Source: an uncultured Poribacteria bacterium (lineage in GTDB: Bacteria > Poribacteria > WGA-4E > WGA-3G). Taken from it: a DNA stretch of 64,000 nucleotides. Under the pieces are notes generated by a model. It worked only from the letters and a program-made list of their open reading frames with translations. It searched no databases and was not told the origin of the DNA. Numbering within the stretch: position 1 is the stretch's first letter; each line of letters opens with the position of its first letter. The position numbers were made by a program, and so were the translations under genes. The stretch spans positions 812,481 through 876,480 of the forward strand of contig OY282383.1 in the NCBI GenBank assembly GCA_958295855.1, written 5' to 3'. Below, in pieces: positions 7,664 to 15,800 of the stretch.

Positions 7664-9274
7664 ATGCTAACGTTTTTCCTAGCACTTGGAGTGCTTTTCA
7701 TCAACCTGAGTGTGTATCTGCTTCAGATGCAGGAATACTATTACGTGCTCAGCCACTGCTATTATGGTGTGATGCTCCTCGCAGTTATCTACACCAGGCC
7801 GCTGAGCCAGAATATCCTGCTCGGCGTAACAACAGCGGCAAACTGGTTCTATGTGCTTCTAGCACCTACCCAAACTGCAAGTATTATCGTAGCACTCCTC
7901 TATCCGCTCGTTGCTGCTGTAGCTGTCCGATTCATTCGCCAAATGCAAACGCAGCGGCGCAACCGTGCAGAAGAGATAGAGCAGATAAATAGCGTGAATG
8001 CTGATTTAGAAAAACGGGTACGGGATTTGTCTACCCTATTTGAGGTGAGCCAAGCGGCAAATGCAAACCTAGAGTTGGAGGGACTCTTTCAGCGGATTAT
8101 CGAACTTCTGTCGAAGCGGCTTGGCATCTACCGAGGGGCATTGCACCTCTACAAGAAAGGGAAGGTTGTCGCTTCTACCGAAGTCATCCTAGGGCTAACC
8201 CCTGCCGAAATGAAACGGGGTACAGATAACCAGATGGCGGATATTCAGAAACGGGTGCTCGCATCGGGCAAAGCAATCGGCGTGCCACAGACAAGGCACT
8301 CTCGAAGTTATGTAAAACTTTTTGAGCCAGAACTCGTTGAATCTAAAGACACAATCGCTTTCTGGTGTATCCCTATTATTATCGAAGAAAATGTTATCGG
8401 AACGTTGACGATTGACAAGGCATCAGATGAATTTTCAGCAGAGGATGACCGGCGACTGTTGACAATTATCGCCTCAATCATCGCACAGCGTGTCAAAATT
8501 CAGCAAACAATTGACGCACTCGTCGAATCTGAACGTTTGGCAACACTGGGAAGGTTAGTCAGAACCATAGCGCATGAGGTGAGAAATCCACTCGGCAGCA
8601 TACGGTTGGGCACCCAGCTTCTCCAACGCACTGATGAAGAGGGCTACGCAGCATCGGAGTTACAAACCCCTCCCACGGCCGCGTTAAATGCGCCATCCGT
8701 TGCAGAATCGAGCACTGTCCTCTCTCAAGCTGAGATTAACGAGTACACGTCAATTATTATAAAAGAGGTTGACCGGCTCAATCGGTTCATTGAGCAACTG
8801 CTCGCTTTCAGCAAACCGGCACTGGAAGTGGCAAAGCGAATTGATATCCATCAACTGCTTGGTAATAGCCTCGCTATATGTCGTCCCGAATTAAACAAGC
8901 AAGCTATTCGGGTTGTTACAGAATATGACACCTGCCCACAGGTGAACGTAAACGAAGATGGAATAACACAAGTACTCCTGAATCTATTTTACAACGCAAT
9001 TGAGGCGATGGAACGCGGTGGAACATTGACAATTCAGACAGAATATCTGAAAGCCGCGGCAGCAGTACATCTCCGAGTTCAGGATAACGGGCCAGGGATC
9101 CCGCCCGATGATGTACCACTGCTTTTTGATGCTTTCTATACGACAAAACAGAAGGGAACCGGGCTTGGGCTTTACATCAGCCAAAAGATTCTTGACGAAC
9201 ATGAAGGTAGCATTGAAGTGGATGCTACCCTTGAAACTGGCACCGCGTTTGTCATAACATTCCCTGTATCTTAG
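7664..9274 (+). CDS. membrane GAF-domain histidine kinase (NtrB-like)
   Basis: Sensor kinase of 536 residues. The first 90 residues are hydrophobic with about three to four membrane helices, followed by a basic linker and a coiled coil (about 105-125). A GAF domain follows (about 125-280, STLFEVSQAANANLELEGLF), then the dimerisation domain with phosphoacceptor H304 in RTIAHEVRNPLGS. The ATPase domain has NLFYNAIEAM (N box), DNGPGIP (G1) and GTGLGLYISQKIL (G2). About 30 extra residues (about 320-355) interrupt the HisKA helical hairpin and contain the in-frame repeat at 8652-8678 (ELQTPPT). It is directly upstream of the NtrC-type regulator at 9444 and is its obvious partner. Confidence 0.9.
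   Translation: MLTFFLALGVLFINLSVYLLQMQEYYYVLSHCYYGVMLLAVIYTRPLSQNILLGVTTAANWFYVLLAPTQTASIIVALLYPLVAAVAVRFIRQMQTQRRNRAEEIEQINSVNADLEKRVRDLSTLFEVSQAANANLELEGLFQRIIELLSKRLGIYRGALHLYKKGKVVASTEVILGLTPAEMKRGTDNQMADIQKRVLASGKAIGVPQTRHSRSYVKLFEPELVESKDTIAFWCIPIIIEENVIGTLTIDKASDEFSAEDDRRLLTIIASIIAQRVKIQQTIDALVESERLATLGRLVRTIAHEVRNPLGSIRLGTQLLQRTDEEGYAASELQTPPTAALNAPSVAESSTVLSQAEINEYTSIIIKEVDRLNRFIEQLLAFSKPALEVAKRIDIHQLLGNSLAICRPELNKQAIRVVTEYDTCPQVNVNEDGITQVLLNLFYNAIEAMERGGTLTIQTEYLKAAAAVHLRVQDNGPGIPPDDVPLLFDAFYTTKQKGTGLGLYISQKILDEHEGSIEVDATLETGTAFVITFPVS
8652..8678 (+). repeat. GGGGTTACAAACC-family repeat in kinase gene
   Basis: CATCGGAGTTACAAACCCCT then CCCACGG. It lies in frame inside the HisKA domain. 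Confidence 0.65.
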
Positions 9275-9277
9275 TTT

Positions 9278-9576
9278 TTCGTCATGCCTTGCGGAGAATT
9301 CAGAATACAAGACAGGCACAGCAATGCACTATAGCTCTTGTCGGAGGTTTCTGACGCAAGGTTTACATAAGAGCCCTCTGACGAGATTTTCTAGTAGAGA
9401 CGAACAACCGCGGAGAACAGAGCACACCCCACGGAGGGTTCTTATGCAACCTCAATTAGAGACACATGCACATGCCCCTAATAAGAAACCCGATTTTGCA
9501 GTGGGTAAATACCCCGCAAAGCGGGGCGAATCCCACCACGGAAAAATCGGAGCAGAAACGCAATTGACGAAAGATC
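9278..9576 (+). repeat. composite intergenic repeat, copy 2
   Basis: Family A half at 9278-9361 (CCTTGCGGAGAATTCAGAAT ... GTCGGAGGTTTCTGACGCAA), palindrome at 9501-9536 (GTGGG arm, core CCCCGCAAAGCGGGG, CCCAC arm), then GGAAAAATCGGAGCAGAAAC...CAATTGACGAAA. The latter two parts fall inside the 5' coding end of the response regulator. Confidence 0.7.
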
Positions 9577-10982
9577 TGGTGCTTATCGCTGACGACGACG
9601 ATAGTTTCCGCCAAATGCTCGCTGCTACCCTTGAGAAGGCAGGCTACCAGACTGTCAAAGCCCGAAATGGCGCGGAAACGCTCTTATGCGTGAAGAAAGA
9701 GAATGTTGATGTCATTCTGCTTGATATTTGGTTAGGCGATGCAAATGGGTTGGAGCTCATTGAGAAGATTCAGGAACACAATAGCACTGCATCAATTATT
9801 GTAATTACTGCCCACGGCACGACTCAAACTGCTATTGATGCTGCAAAGCAACGCGCGTATGGGTACCTGACTAAACCGACTGACAAAAAACAGCTGCTAG
9901 ATTTGGTGGCACGCGCGGTCGCTGCGACAAGTCAAACAAAGAAACTGAAAACGTCCGCTATTGACGTTGACACACAAGGCAAAATGGTAGGGCAGAGCAC
10001 CGCGATGCAGGCAGTCTATCAGATGATCGGGCGCGCTGCGGTGAGTGACGAAACAGTCCTCATTTTGGGGGAAAGTGGCACTGGCAAAGAACTGGTAGCA
10101 CAATTAATTCACCAAAATAGCGGGCGCGCCGATAATCCCTTTGTCGTTGTTGATTGTGGAGCGATGCCGTCTAGTCTCATTGAAAGCACCCTCTTCGGGC
10201 ACGTCAAAGGGGCTTATACCGATGCCCATACTGCACGAAAAGGGAAATTTGAACAGGCAGACAGCGGCACAATTTTCCTTGATGAAATCGGGGAATTGCC
10301 GATTGAGGTGCAGACGAAACTGCTGCGCGTCCTCCAAGAACGAAAGGTAGAACCCATGGGCGGCAATCAAATCTGTCCTGTGAATGTGCGCATCATTGCT
10401 GCAACCAACCGAAAACTTGAGGAGGCGATTGAACAGAAAGAGTTCCGCTCTGACCTTTACTATCGGCTAAACGTTATCCCAATCTCACTCCCACCCTTGC
10501 GGGAACGAAAAGAGGATATTCCAGAGCTCGTAAATCTGTTTACGCTCCGTTTTGTTGAAGAGTACCAACTTCCAAAAAATAGCATCTCCGCGGAAGTTGT
10601 TAAACAGTTGATTGACTACGAGTGGCCCGGCAATGTACGCGAACTGGAAAATACTATCAAACGTGCGCTAGTTATGTGCTCAGGACATACATTACTGCCA
10701 GAACATTTCACCCCAAATTTGGACAAGCCGAGCCCTCTCAGCGAGACAGGGAATTTTGACGCTCAGATTCATGCCCTTCTCCATGGACACGTCAAACACT
10801 ATCTAGAAACCAAAGCACATGAAGGGGCACTTCACGCTAACATTGAAGCCATTTTCGAGAAATCGCTCTTTAAAATTGTGCTGGAACACACTAACGGAAA
10901 GCAAAGCAGAGCCGCGGAAATACTCGGCATTAACCGAAATACACTCCGCACAAAACTGGCTAAGTACGAACTTACCGTTTAG
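9444..10982 (+). CDS. NtrC-family sigma54 response regulator
   Basis: DNA-binding activator of sigma54 promoters, paired with the kinase upstream. I choose ATG 9444 because GGAGGG (9433-9438) lies 5 nt before it; an earlier in-frame ATG (9324) is inside the repeat. From that start the first roughly 45 residues are repeat-derived (HAPNKKPDFAVGKYPAKRGE). The receiver follows with DDDD and phosphoacceptor D94 in ILLDIWLGDANG, then the AAA+ domain: Walker A GESGTGKE, sigma54-contact loop GAYTDA (the usual GAFTGA has Gly where Asp is), Walker B GTIFLDEIGELP. A Fis-type helix-turn-helix (RAAEILGINRNTLRTKL) ends the protein. 512 residues. Confidence 0.9.
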   Translation: MQPQLETHAHAPNKKPDFAVGKYPAKRGESHHGKIGAETQLTKDLVLIADDDDSFRQMLAATLEKAGYQTVKARNGAETLLCVKKENVDVILLDIWLGDANGLELIEKIQEHNSTASIIVITAHGTTQTAIDAAKQRAYGYLTKPTDKKQLLDLVARAVAATSQTKKLKTSAIDVDTQGKMVGQSTAMQAVYQMIGRAAVSDETVLILGESGTGKELVAQLIHQNSGRADNPFVVVDCGAMPSSLIESTLFGHVKGAYTDAHTARKGKFEQADSGTIFLDEIGELPIEVQTKLLRVLQERKVEPMGGNQICPVNVRIIAATNRKLEEAIEQKEFRSDLYYRLNVIPISLPPLRERKEDIPELVNLFTLRFVEEYQLPKNSISAEVVKQLIDYEWPGNVRELENTIKRALVMCSGHTLLPEHFTPNLDKPSPLSETGNFDAQIHALLHGHVKHYLETKAHEGALHANIEAIFEKSLFKIVLEHTNGKQSRAAEILGINRNTLRTKLAKYELTV

Positions 10983-11037
10983 TCACGCATTTTTGCGGCG
11001 TACTCGCCTCTTCGCCTTTTCTTGCGGAGAATCGAGG

Positions 11038-11090
11038 AAGCAAGGTAGGGAAACCTATACCGGGGAATCATGCGAGTCTTGCTTTTTTTT
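11038..11090 (+). terminator. possible rho-independent terminator
   Basis: AAGCAAG (11038-11044) pairs with CTTGCTT (11078-11084), followed by TTTTTT. The loop is long (33 nt) but contains a nested GGTAGG/CCTATACC-like pairing. It lies about 55 bp after the regulator stop. Confidence 0.4.
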
Positions 11091-11155
11091 AAACTTAATT
11101 CATGGGAAATACCCTCTAGCCCCCATCAGAAACCCGCTTTTGAAGAGGGTGGAAA

Positions 11156-11172
11156 CCCCCGCAAAGCGGGGG
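11156..11172. repeat. palindrome core, copy 6
   Basis: CCCCCGC-AAA-GCGGGGG. Outer arms are degenerate (GGTGG / GGTATA). Confidence 0.65.
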
Positions 11173-11267
11173 TATATACAACAAGCGGAAAAAGCGGAGC
11201 AGAATGCACGTCGCAAATGTAAGAAATAAAAAAGTTGCTTGCTAATCACGCGCAACTTGGGCGCAGT

Positions 11268-11304
11268 GGTATATTACCCCTGCAAAGCAGGGGAAACTGA
11301 TACC
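11268..11304. repeat. GGTAT...ATACC palindrome, copy 7
   Basis: GGTATATTA, core CCCCTGC-AAA-GCAGGGG, AAACTGATACC. Confidence 0.75.
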
Positions 11305-11396
11305 ATTACGCCGCAAAACTGAATTGATGAAAGATCAAATCTCGTTGGAGGTTTGTGCTAGAAAAAAATGAATTCAATCAACGGAAGTTAACACCA

Positions 11397-11729
11397 ATGG
11401 ATATAGGAAAAGTTATTGGCACCGTCGTTGCAACCCGAAAACATCCAAGTTTAGAGGGGACAAGCCTCCTCATCGTGCAACCTTTAGACGAGAAACACAA
11501 CCCCATTTCCGCACCACTCGTCGCAGTGGATACCCTACAGGACGCAGGCGTAGGCGAAATCGTCTATATCGTGACTGGGGGCGATGCCGTAGGGGTTTTA
11601 CCCGGAAGACGAATGCCGGTCGATGTAGCAATTGTTGGAATTGTAGATTCTATCTCTTTGCTTGAGCAGCCTTTCGACACGCCTTGCGGAGAATTGAGAA
11701 TGCAAGACAGGTCTAAGAATGCACTATAG
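11397..11729 (+). CDS. EutN/CcmL-family microcompartment vertex protein
   Basis: Pentameric shell protein that caps the vertices of bacterial microcompartments. The start is ATG 11397 (MDIGKVIGTVVATRKHPSLEG), the normal family N-terminus; an earlier GTG at 11355 would add 14 unrelated residues. The barrel reads TSLLIVQPLD, VAVDTLQDAGVGEIVYIVTG and VDVAIVGIVDSI, complete at about residue 88. The remaining roughly 22 residues (LLEQPFDTPCGELRMQDRSKNAL) are encoded by the family A repeat at 11672, which also supplies the stop codon. It is followed by a second EutN gene. No hexameric shell protein or encapsulated enzyme is in the window. Confidence 0.88.
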   Translation: MDIGKVIGTVVATRKHPSLEGTSLLIVQPLDEKHNPISAPLVAVDTLQDAGVGEIVYIVTGGDAVGVLPGRRMPVDVAIVGIVDSISLLEQPFDTPCGELRMQDRSKNAL

Positions 11730-11880
11730 CTCTCGTCGGAGGTTTCTGACGCAACCTTTGGGGTAGGAGCGATCTCCGAATCGCGACTCAGAAACCTGCT
11801 TTTGACAGGTAAAAATCCCCGCAAAGCGGGGCATTATACCTCAACGGAAAAAGCGGAGCAGAAACCCAATTAACGAAAAA
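11672..11880 (+). repeat. composite intergenic repeat, copy 3
   Basis: Family A half (11672-11756), inverted-orientation GGAGCGATCTCCGAATCGCG, AGAAACCTGCTTTT, palindrome (11807-11841), then GGAAAAAGCGGAGCAGAAAC and CCAATTAACG. Best-preserved full-length copy. Its start overlaps the 3' end of the first EutN gene. Confidence 0.75.
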
Positions 11881-11894
11881 ACGGAAAAGAGAAC

Positions 11895-12182
11895 ATGTAC
11901 CTCGCGAAAGTTATTGGCAAAGTCGTTTCAGTCGTTAAGCACCCTGCGTATCAAAATCGCACGTTGTTGCTTATCCAACCCTTGAGCCTAAAATCCGAAC
12001 TCGTTCGTACCCCTACAATTGCTGTTGATTATGTGGGCGCAGGTGAAGGCGATACGGTGATTGTAGGGGCAGGGCCCGGCGTTGCACAAGAAGTCTTCGG
12101 CGTTGAAGATGCGCCGATGCGAGAACTCGTCATGGGCATTGTAGACCGTTTTGATGTCACACCCTTGGAGGAGAAAAAATGA
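11895..12182 (+). CDS. second EutN/CcmL-family vertex protein
   Basis: 95-residue paralogue: MYLAKVIGKVVSVVKHPAYQ, LLLIQPL, IAVDYVGAGEGDTVIVGAGPG and MGIVDRFDV match the EutN/CcmL barrel. Length is typical, without the repeat-derived tail of its neighbour. The stop codon overlaps the start of the lipoprotein gene (ATGA), indicating translational coupling. Two vertex genes without shell hexamers suggest that the rest of the compartment is elsewhere, or that these pentamers have another use. Paralogous vertex genes are common where a shell has non-equivalent vertices. Confidence 0.9.
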   Translation: MYLAKVIGKVVSVVKHPAYQNRTLLLIQPLSLKSELVRTPTIAVDYVGAGEGDTVIVGAGPGVAQEVFGVEDAPMRELVMGIVDRFDVTPLEEKK

Positions 12183-12793
12183 GACACATAACCAATGAAA
12201 GCCGCATCACCTTTCTCTGGCTGCCTTTCCTTCTGTTGCTCTGTTTACACCTAAACGCTTGTCGCGTCGCAGAAGTCTTATCAACGCAGTACAGCGAAAA
12301 CATAGCCGGTGTCAACTACGGCACCGAAGCAAATCACCCTGGGTTGAATGATGGCAATGTCGACACTGTGGCAACTCTCCCTGCCAGAAATGAACGGAAC
12401 TTTATCATCCGATTTGCTGACGTACACCCTGTCCGCAAAATTGTCATTCACAACGGCAATCTCTTCCGGTTTGAGATGGATTATTTGAACGCGGATACTG
12501 GCGAATGGGAAACTTTTGATTCCATCATTCAGCGGCGCAACCTTGATGGCGAACGCGCACAACCCCTGTTTGTCTTTGATCGGTTGGATTTTCACACCCA
12601 GATGATTCGGGTAACCGTAACCCGCACTGTGGATGACATCGTGGTAAACAAGATTATCGCTGAACCTGGAGATAAAGTCGTCGACCGGCGCACAACCCTT
12701 GCCGGATTTTACGCCCCACACTATCGGGTGATGCAACCCGCAATCGCCCAAATTCGAGAAATTGAGGTCTACCACCTCGCAAAAAGCAAGTGA
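12179..12793 (+). CDS. lipoprotein with predicted beta-sandwich domain
   Basis: 204-residue secreted lipoprotein. Signal sequence with a Leu-rich core and lipobox LNA|C28, so it is probably anchored in a membrane. The mature part is rich in beta-strand pattern (VRKIVIHNGNLFRFEMDYL, MIRVTVTRTVDD) and resembles the discoidin/F5-8 type C jelly-roll of carbohydrate-binding modules, but I cannot name a family with certainty. It overlaps the second EutN gene by 4 nt and probably shares its transcript. The pairing of shell proteins with an envelope lipoprotein is unexplained. A 13-bp stem hairpin follows its stop. Confidence 0.75.
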   Translation: MRHITNESRITFLWLPFLLLLCLHLNACRVAEVLSTQYSENIAGVNYGTEANHPGLNDGNVDTVATLPARNERNFIIRFADVHPVRKIVIHNGNLFRFEMDYLNADTGEWETFDSIIQRRNLDGERAQPLFVFDRLDFHTQMIRVTVTRTVDDIVVNKIIAEPGDKVVDRRTTLAGFYAPHYRVMQPAIAQIREIEVYHLAKSK

Positions 12794-12803
12794 GGTGTAT
12801 CGG

Positions 12804-12843
12804 GGTTAGAAACCGCTCCCACGGGTGGGCGCGGTTTCTAACC
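12804..12843. terminator. 13-bp hairpin of the GGTTAGAAACC family, possible terminator
   Basis: GGTTAGAAACCGC (12804-12816), 14-nt loop, GCGGTTTCTAACC (12831-12843). This appears to be the complete palindromic form of the short GGGGTTACAAACC units found inside genes. It sits between the lipoprotein and protease genes. Confidence 0.5.
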
Positions 12844-12882
12844 ACGCTCGTCAACACTTTCATTAAAAATTAAAAATTAAAA

Positions 12883-15800
12883 ATGAAACACACTGCATTA
12901 CTGACAACGATTTGCCTCTGCCTGAATACAGCTGCCTTTTTGGTTCTCAGGCCCGTAGAGGCGGCACCCACTACATCCAGGAACCGTAGTAACCGCGTGG
13001 CTGCAAGGGGTGTAGCATCGGGGTTACAAACCACTCCCACGATTGAATTGGTGAGTGCTACCTCGCAAGGCGTGACAATTCAGCTCCGCATCGCTGAATC
13101 GGATTTTGAAATCGGTACACAGGTACACGCCGGAAAACGATTTCAGACACTCTCATTCCCTGGGTGCCGTTTCACAACGGCACCAGGGGTGCCACGCCTA
13201 CCTGTGCAATCAACGCTGATAGGTGTTCCGCCCGATATAGATTTTGATTTGCGAGTTGTTGAAAGTGACTTTAGCACGCACAGCGTGCAAACGGTTATGC
13301 CTACATCCATCGACAGAAGCGGACGGGCGATGAATCGCACCCCTACAAATGGGCCCGTTTATACAAAAAATCACTTTTTTCCGCACAGCGTCGCAGAAAT
13401 CAGAGAAGCAGGCTGGATTCGAGAGAACCGTGTCCTCCCTATTCAACTGAATCCGGTTCAGTATAATCCTGTTAACGGGAAAGTCAGACTCTACCATAGG
13501 CTTGTTGTTGAGGTGCGGTTTAGCAGGGCGGGTAACGCGCCACCAGCAATGCAAGGGCTTGCGCGCCCTGAATCTTCTGTTTATGAGCGGCTCTTCGGAA
13601 ATCTGCTGATTAATCCGCAAATCGCTAAGCAGTGGCGTTCCCTACAAAAGGGTGGGTGGGCAAGAAACCCTTTTTCTGTAGCGGAAGGACCGCGGCTCGG
13701 GGTTACAAACCCCGCCGACGCATACAATAACATCCCTAGTGCACCGAGTGGTATCGGGGTTACAGACACCTCCCACCCGCGCTATAAAGTCATTGTCACA
13801 GCAGAAGGGATGTATCACATTACCGCCCTTGACTTGGCGGCGGCTGGCATCGATATAGGTAATATTCAGCCTACAACGCTCACGCTATCCAGCAAAGGGA
13901 AGCAGATACCCATCTTTGTACGGGGTGAAGGCGATGGGAGGTTTGATGCCCAAGATGAAATTGTTTTCTACGGACAACGCCACAGCGGGGAAACAAGCTA
14001 TATTGACCCGTTTTCCGATGAGAATGTCTATTGGCTTTCGTGGAATGCAGAACGTGGGCTACGGATGGTGCCAAAAACGCCGCCCGCAAATACAAGCGAT
14101 GCCCAAGTTTACGACGAATTTCTCACGCGTGTTCATTTTGAAAAAGATAAACATTTTCGACGCTTCCCAAACGCTAACCTCGACGGAGGAGAACAATATG
14201 AACAGATCGGGCAGGGCCTCCAACAGCGGTTCTTCACTCTCACAGCCTTACCCGCGCTTCCAAACGACAGTTGGTTTTGGGAATCGCTCACTGCAACAGC
14301 ATCAAAGACCTTGCCTTTTAACCTGACCGGGGTTGCGCCAACAGATCGATTCGCAACATTACGCGTCGCTCTACACGGGAAGTCTAACACGGAACACCAT
14401 GTCCAGATTTGGCTGAATGATGCTCGCAGATTTGAAGATTCAAATTGGCATGGAGAAACCGAATATCGATTTGAGCATGAACAACTCCTACAATCCTTCC
14501 TCAAAAATGGCAGAAATACAATTCGTATCACAATCCCGGGCATCCCCGGTGCCCTCTTGGATATTGTCTTGGTGAACTGGTTTGAAATTGAGTATTGGCG
14601 AACCTTTGAGGCAGAAAAAAATGTCCTCCCCTTTTCAATCACGCCATTTTCCGATGAAACTGGCACTGTGAACCCTAATTTCAGGGTCTGGTTAGAAAAC
14701 TTCTCCACTCCCGACATCGAAATTTACGGCGTTGATGGCACGCGCTATGTCGGTTTAGACCCAATTATAGATGAAAGGCACCCGGGCACCTACCGCGTCG
14801 TTTTTGAATCCTCGCAAATTCGTCACAACGCCGTAAAGGTTACAACCCCCGCTTTGCGGGGGGACTTGCCCCCTCCGGACACAACTGTCCAATACGTCGC
14901 ATTGACGCGCGACAAATTCCGAAAACCGAAAATCGTAGCAGATGCACCCTCCGACCTACGCGGGATACACAACGCGGCAGATTACATCCTCATCACTGAT
15001 GCCCAGTTTATCCCAGATGTGCAACCCCTCGTGAACTTGCGCGAACAGCAGGGCATGCGCACCAAAGTCGTCGATGTCCAAGATATCTACGATGAATTTA
15101 ATCACGGCATACTCAATCCGCGCGCGATTCGCGAGTTTCTCAATTACGCTTACCATAACTGGCAACCACCTGCACCAACTTACGTGTTTTTGGTTGGGGA
15201 TACACACTTTGATGTGAAAAATGAAATCAATTTTGTACCAACTATACAGGTACAAATCCCGGGGTACGGCTCAACCGCCAGCGATCATCAGTTCGTCACG
15301 TTTCGAGGGACAGATAGTTTTCCAGACATGCTCATTGGGAGGATACCCTCAGCGCATCGCGTGGAGGCGCGAATATTCGTTGAACGCACAATCGCCTATG
15401 AAACCACCGCCGAAGTGGGCCCCTGGCATAAACGGCTTCTGATGCTGGCAGGCTCGGACCAGAGATTTCATTCCCAAACCGATCGGCTTATTGAACAAAG
15501 GGAACTTAACGCCAAATATGAAACCAAGCTTATCTACGCACCCACTACGGCGGAACCGACGCTTGATGACCGGGTGCGCTCCCCCGTCGCCCGGCAAGTT
15601 ATTGATGGATTCAACGACGGTGCCAGCCTTGTAAACTATATCGGCCATGGCGGTGGCGGCTACTGGGCATCCAGCGGCATGCTGGATTTGGAAGATCCGG
15701 AACAAAACTTGACTAATATCTCGCAGCTCCCTTTTGTTATCAGTATGACCTGTTTCACAGGTTACTTTAACGGGAACAGAAGCTGTCTCGCAGAAGCACT

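Larger units (their letters stand above)
10983..11396. other. repeat-filled spacer before the EutN genes
   Basis: Contains a degenerate family A unit (11018-11075), a CCCCCGCAAAGCGGGGG palindrome core (11156-11172), AGCGGAAAAAGCGGAGCAGA, palindrome copy 7 (11268-11304) and the CGCCGCAAAACTGAATTGAT segment. I see no gene that is not repeat-derived. Confidence 0.6.
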
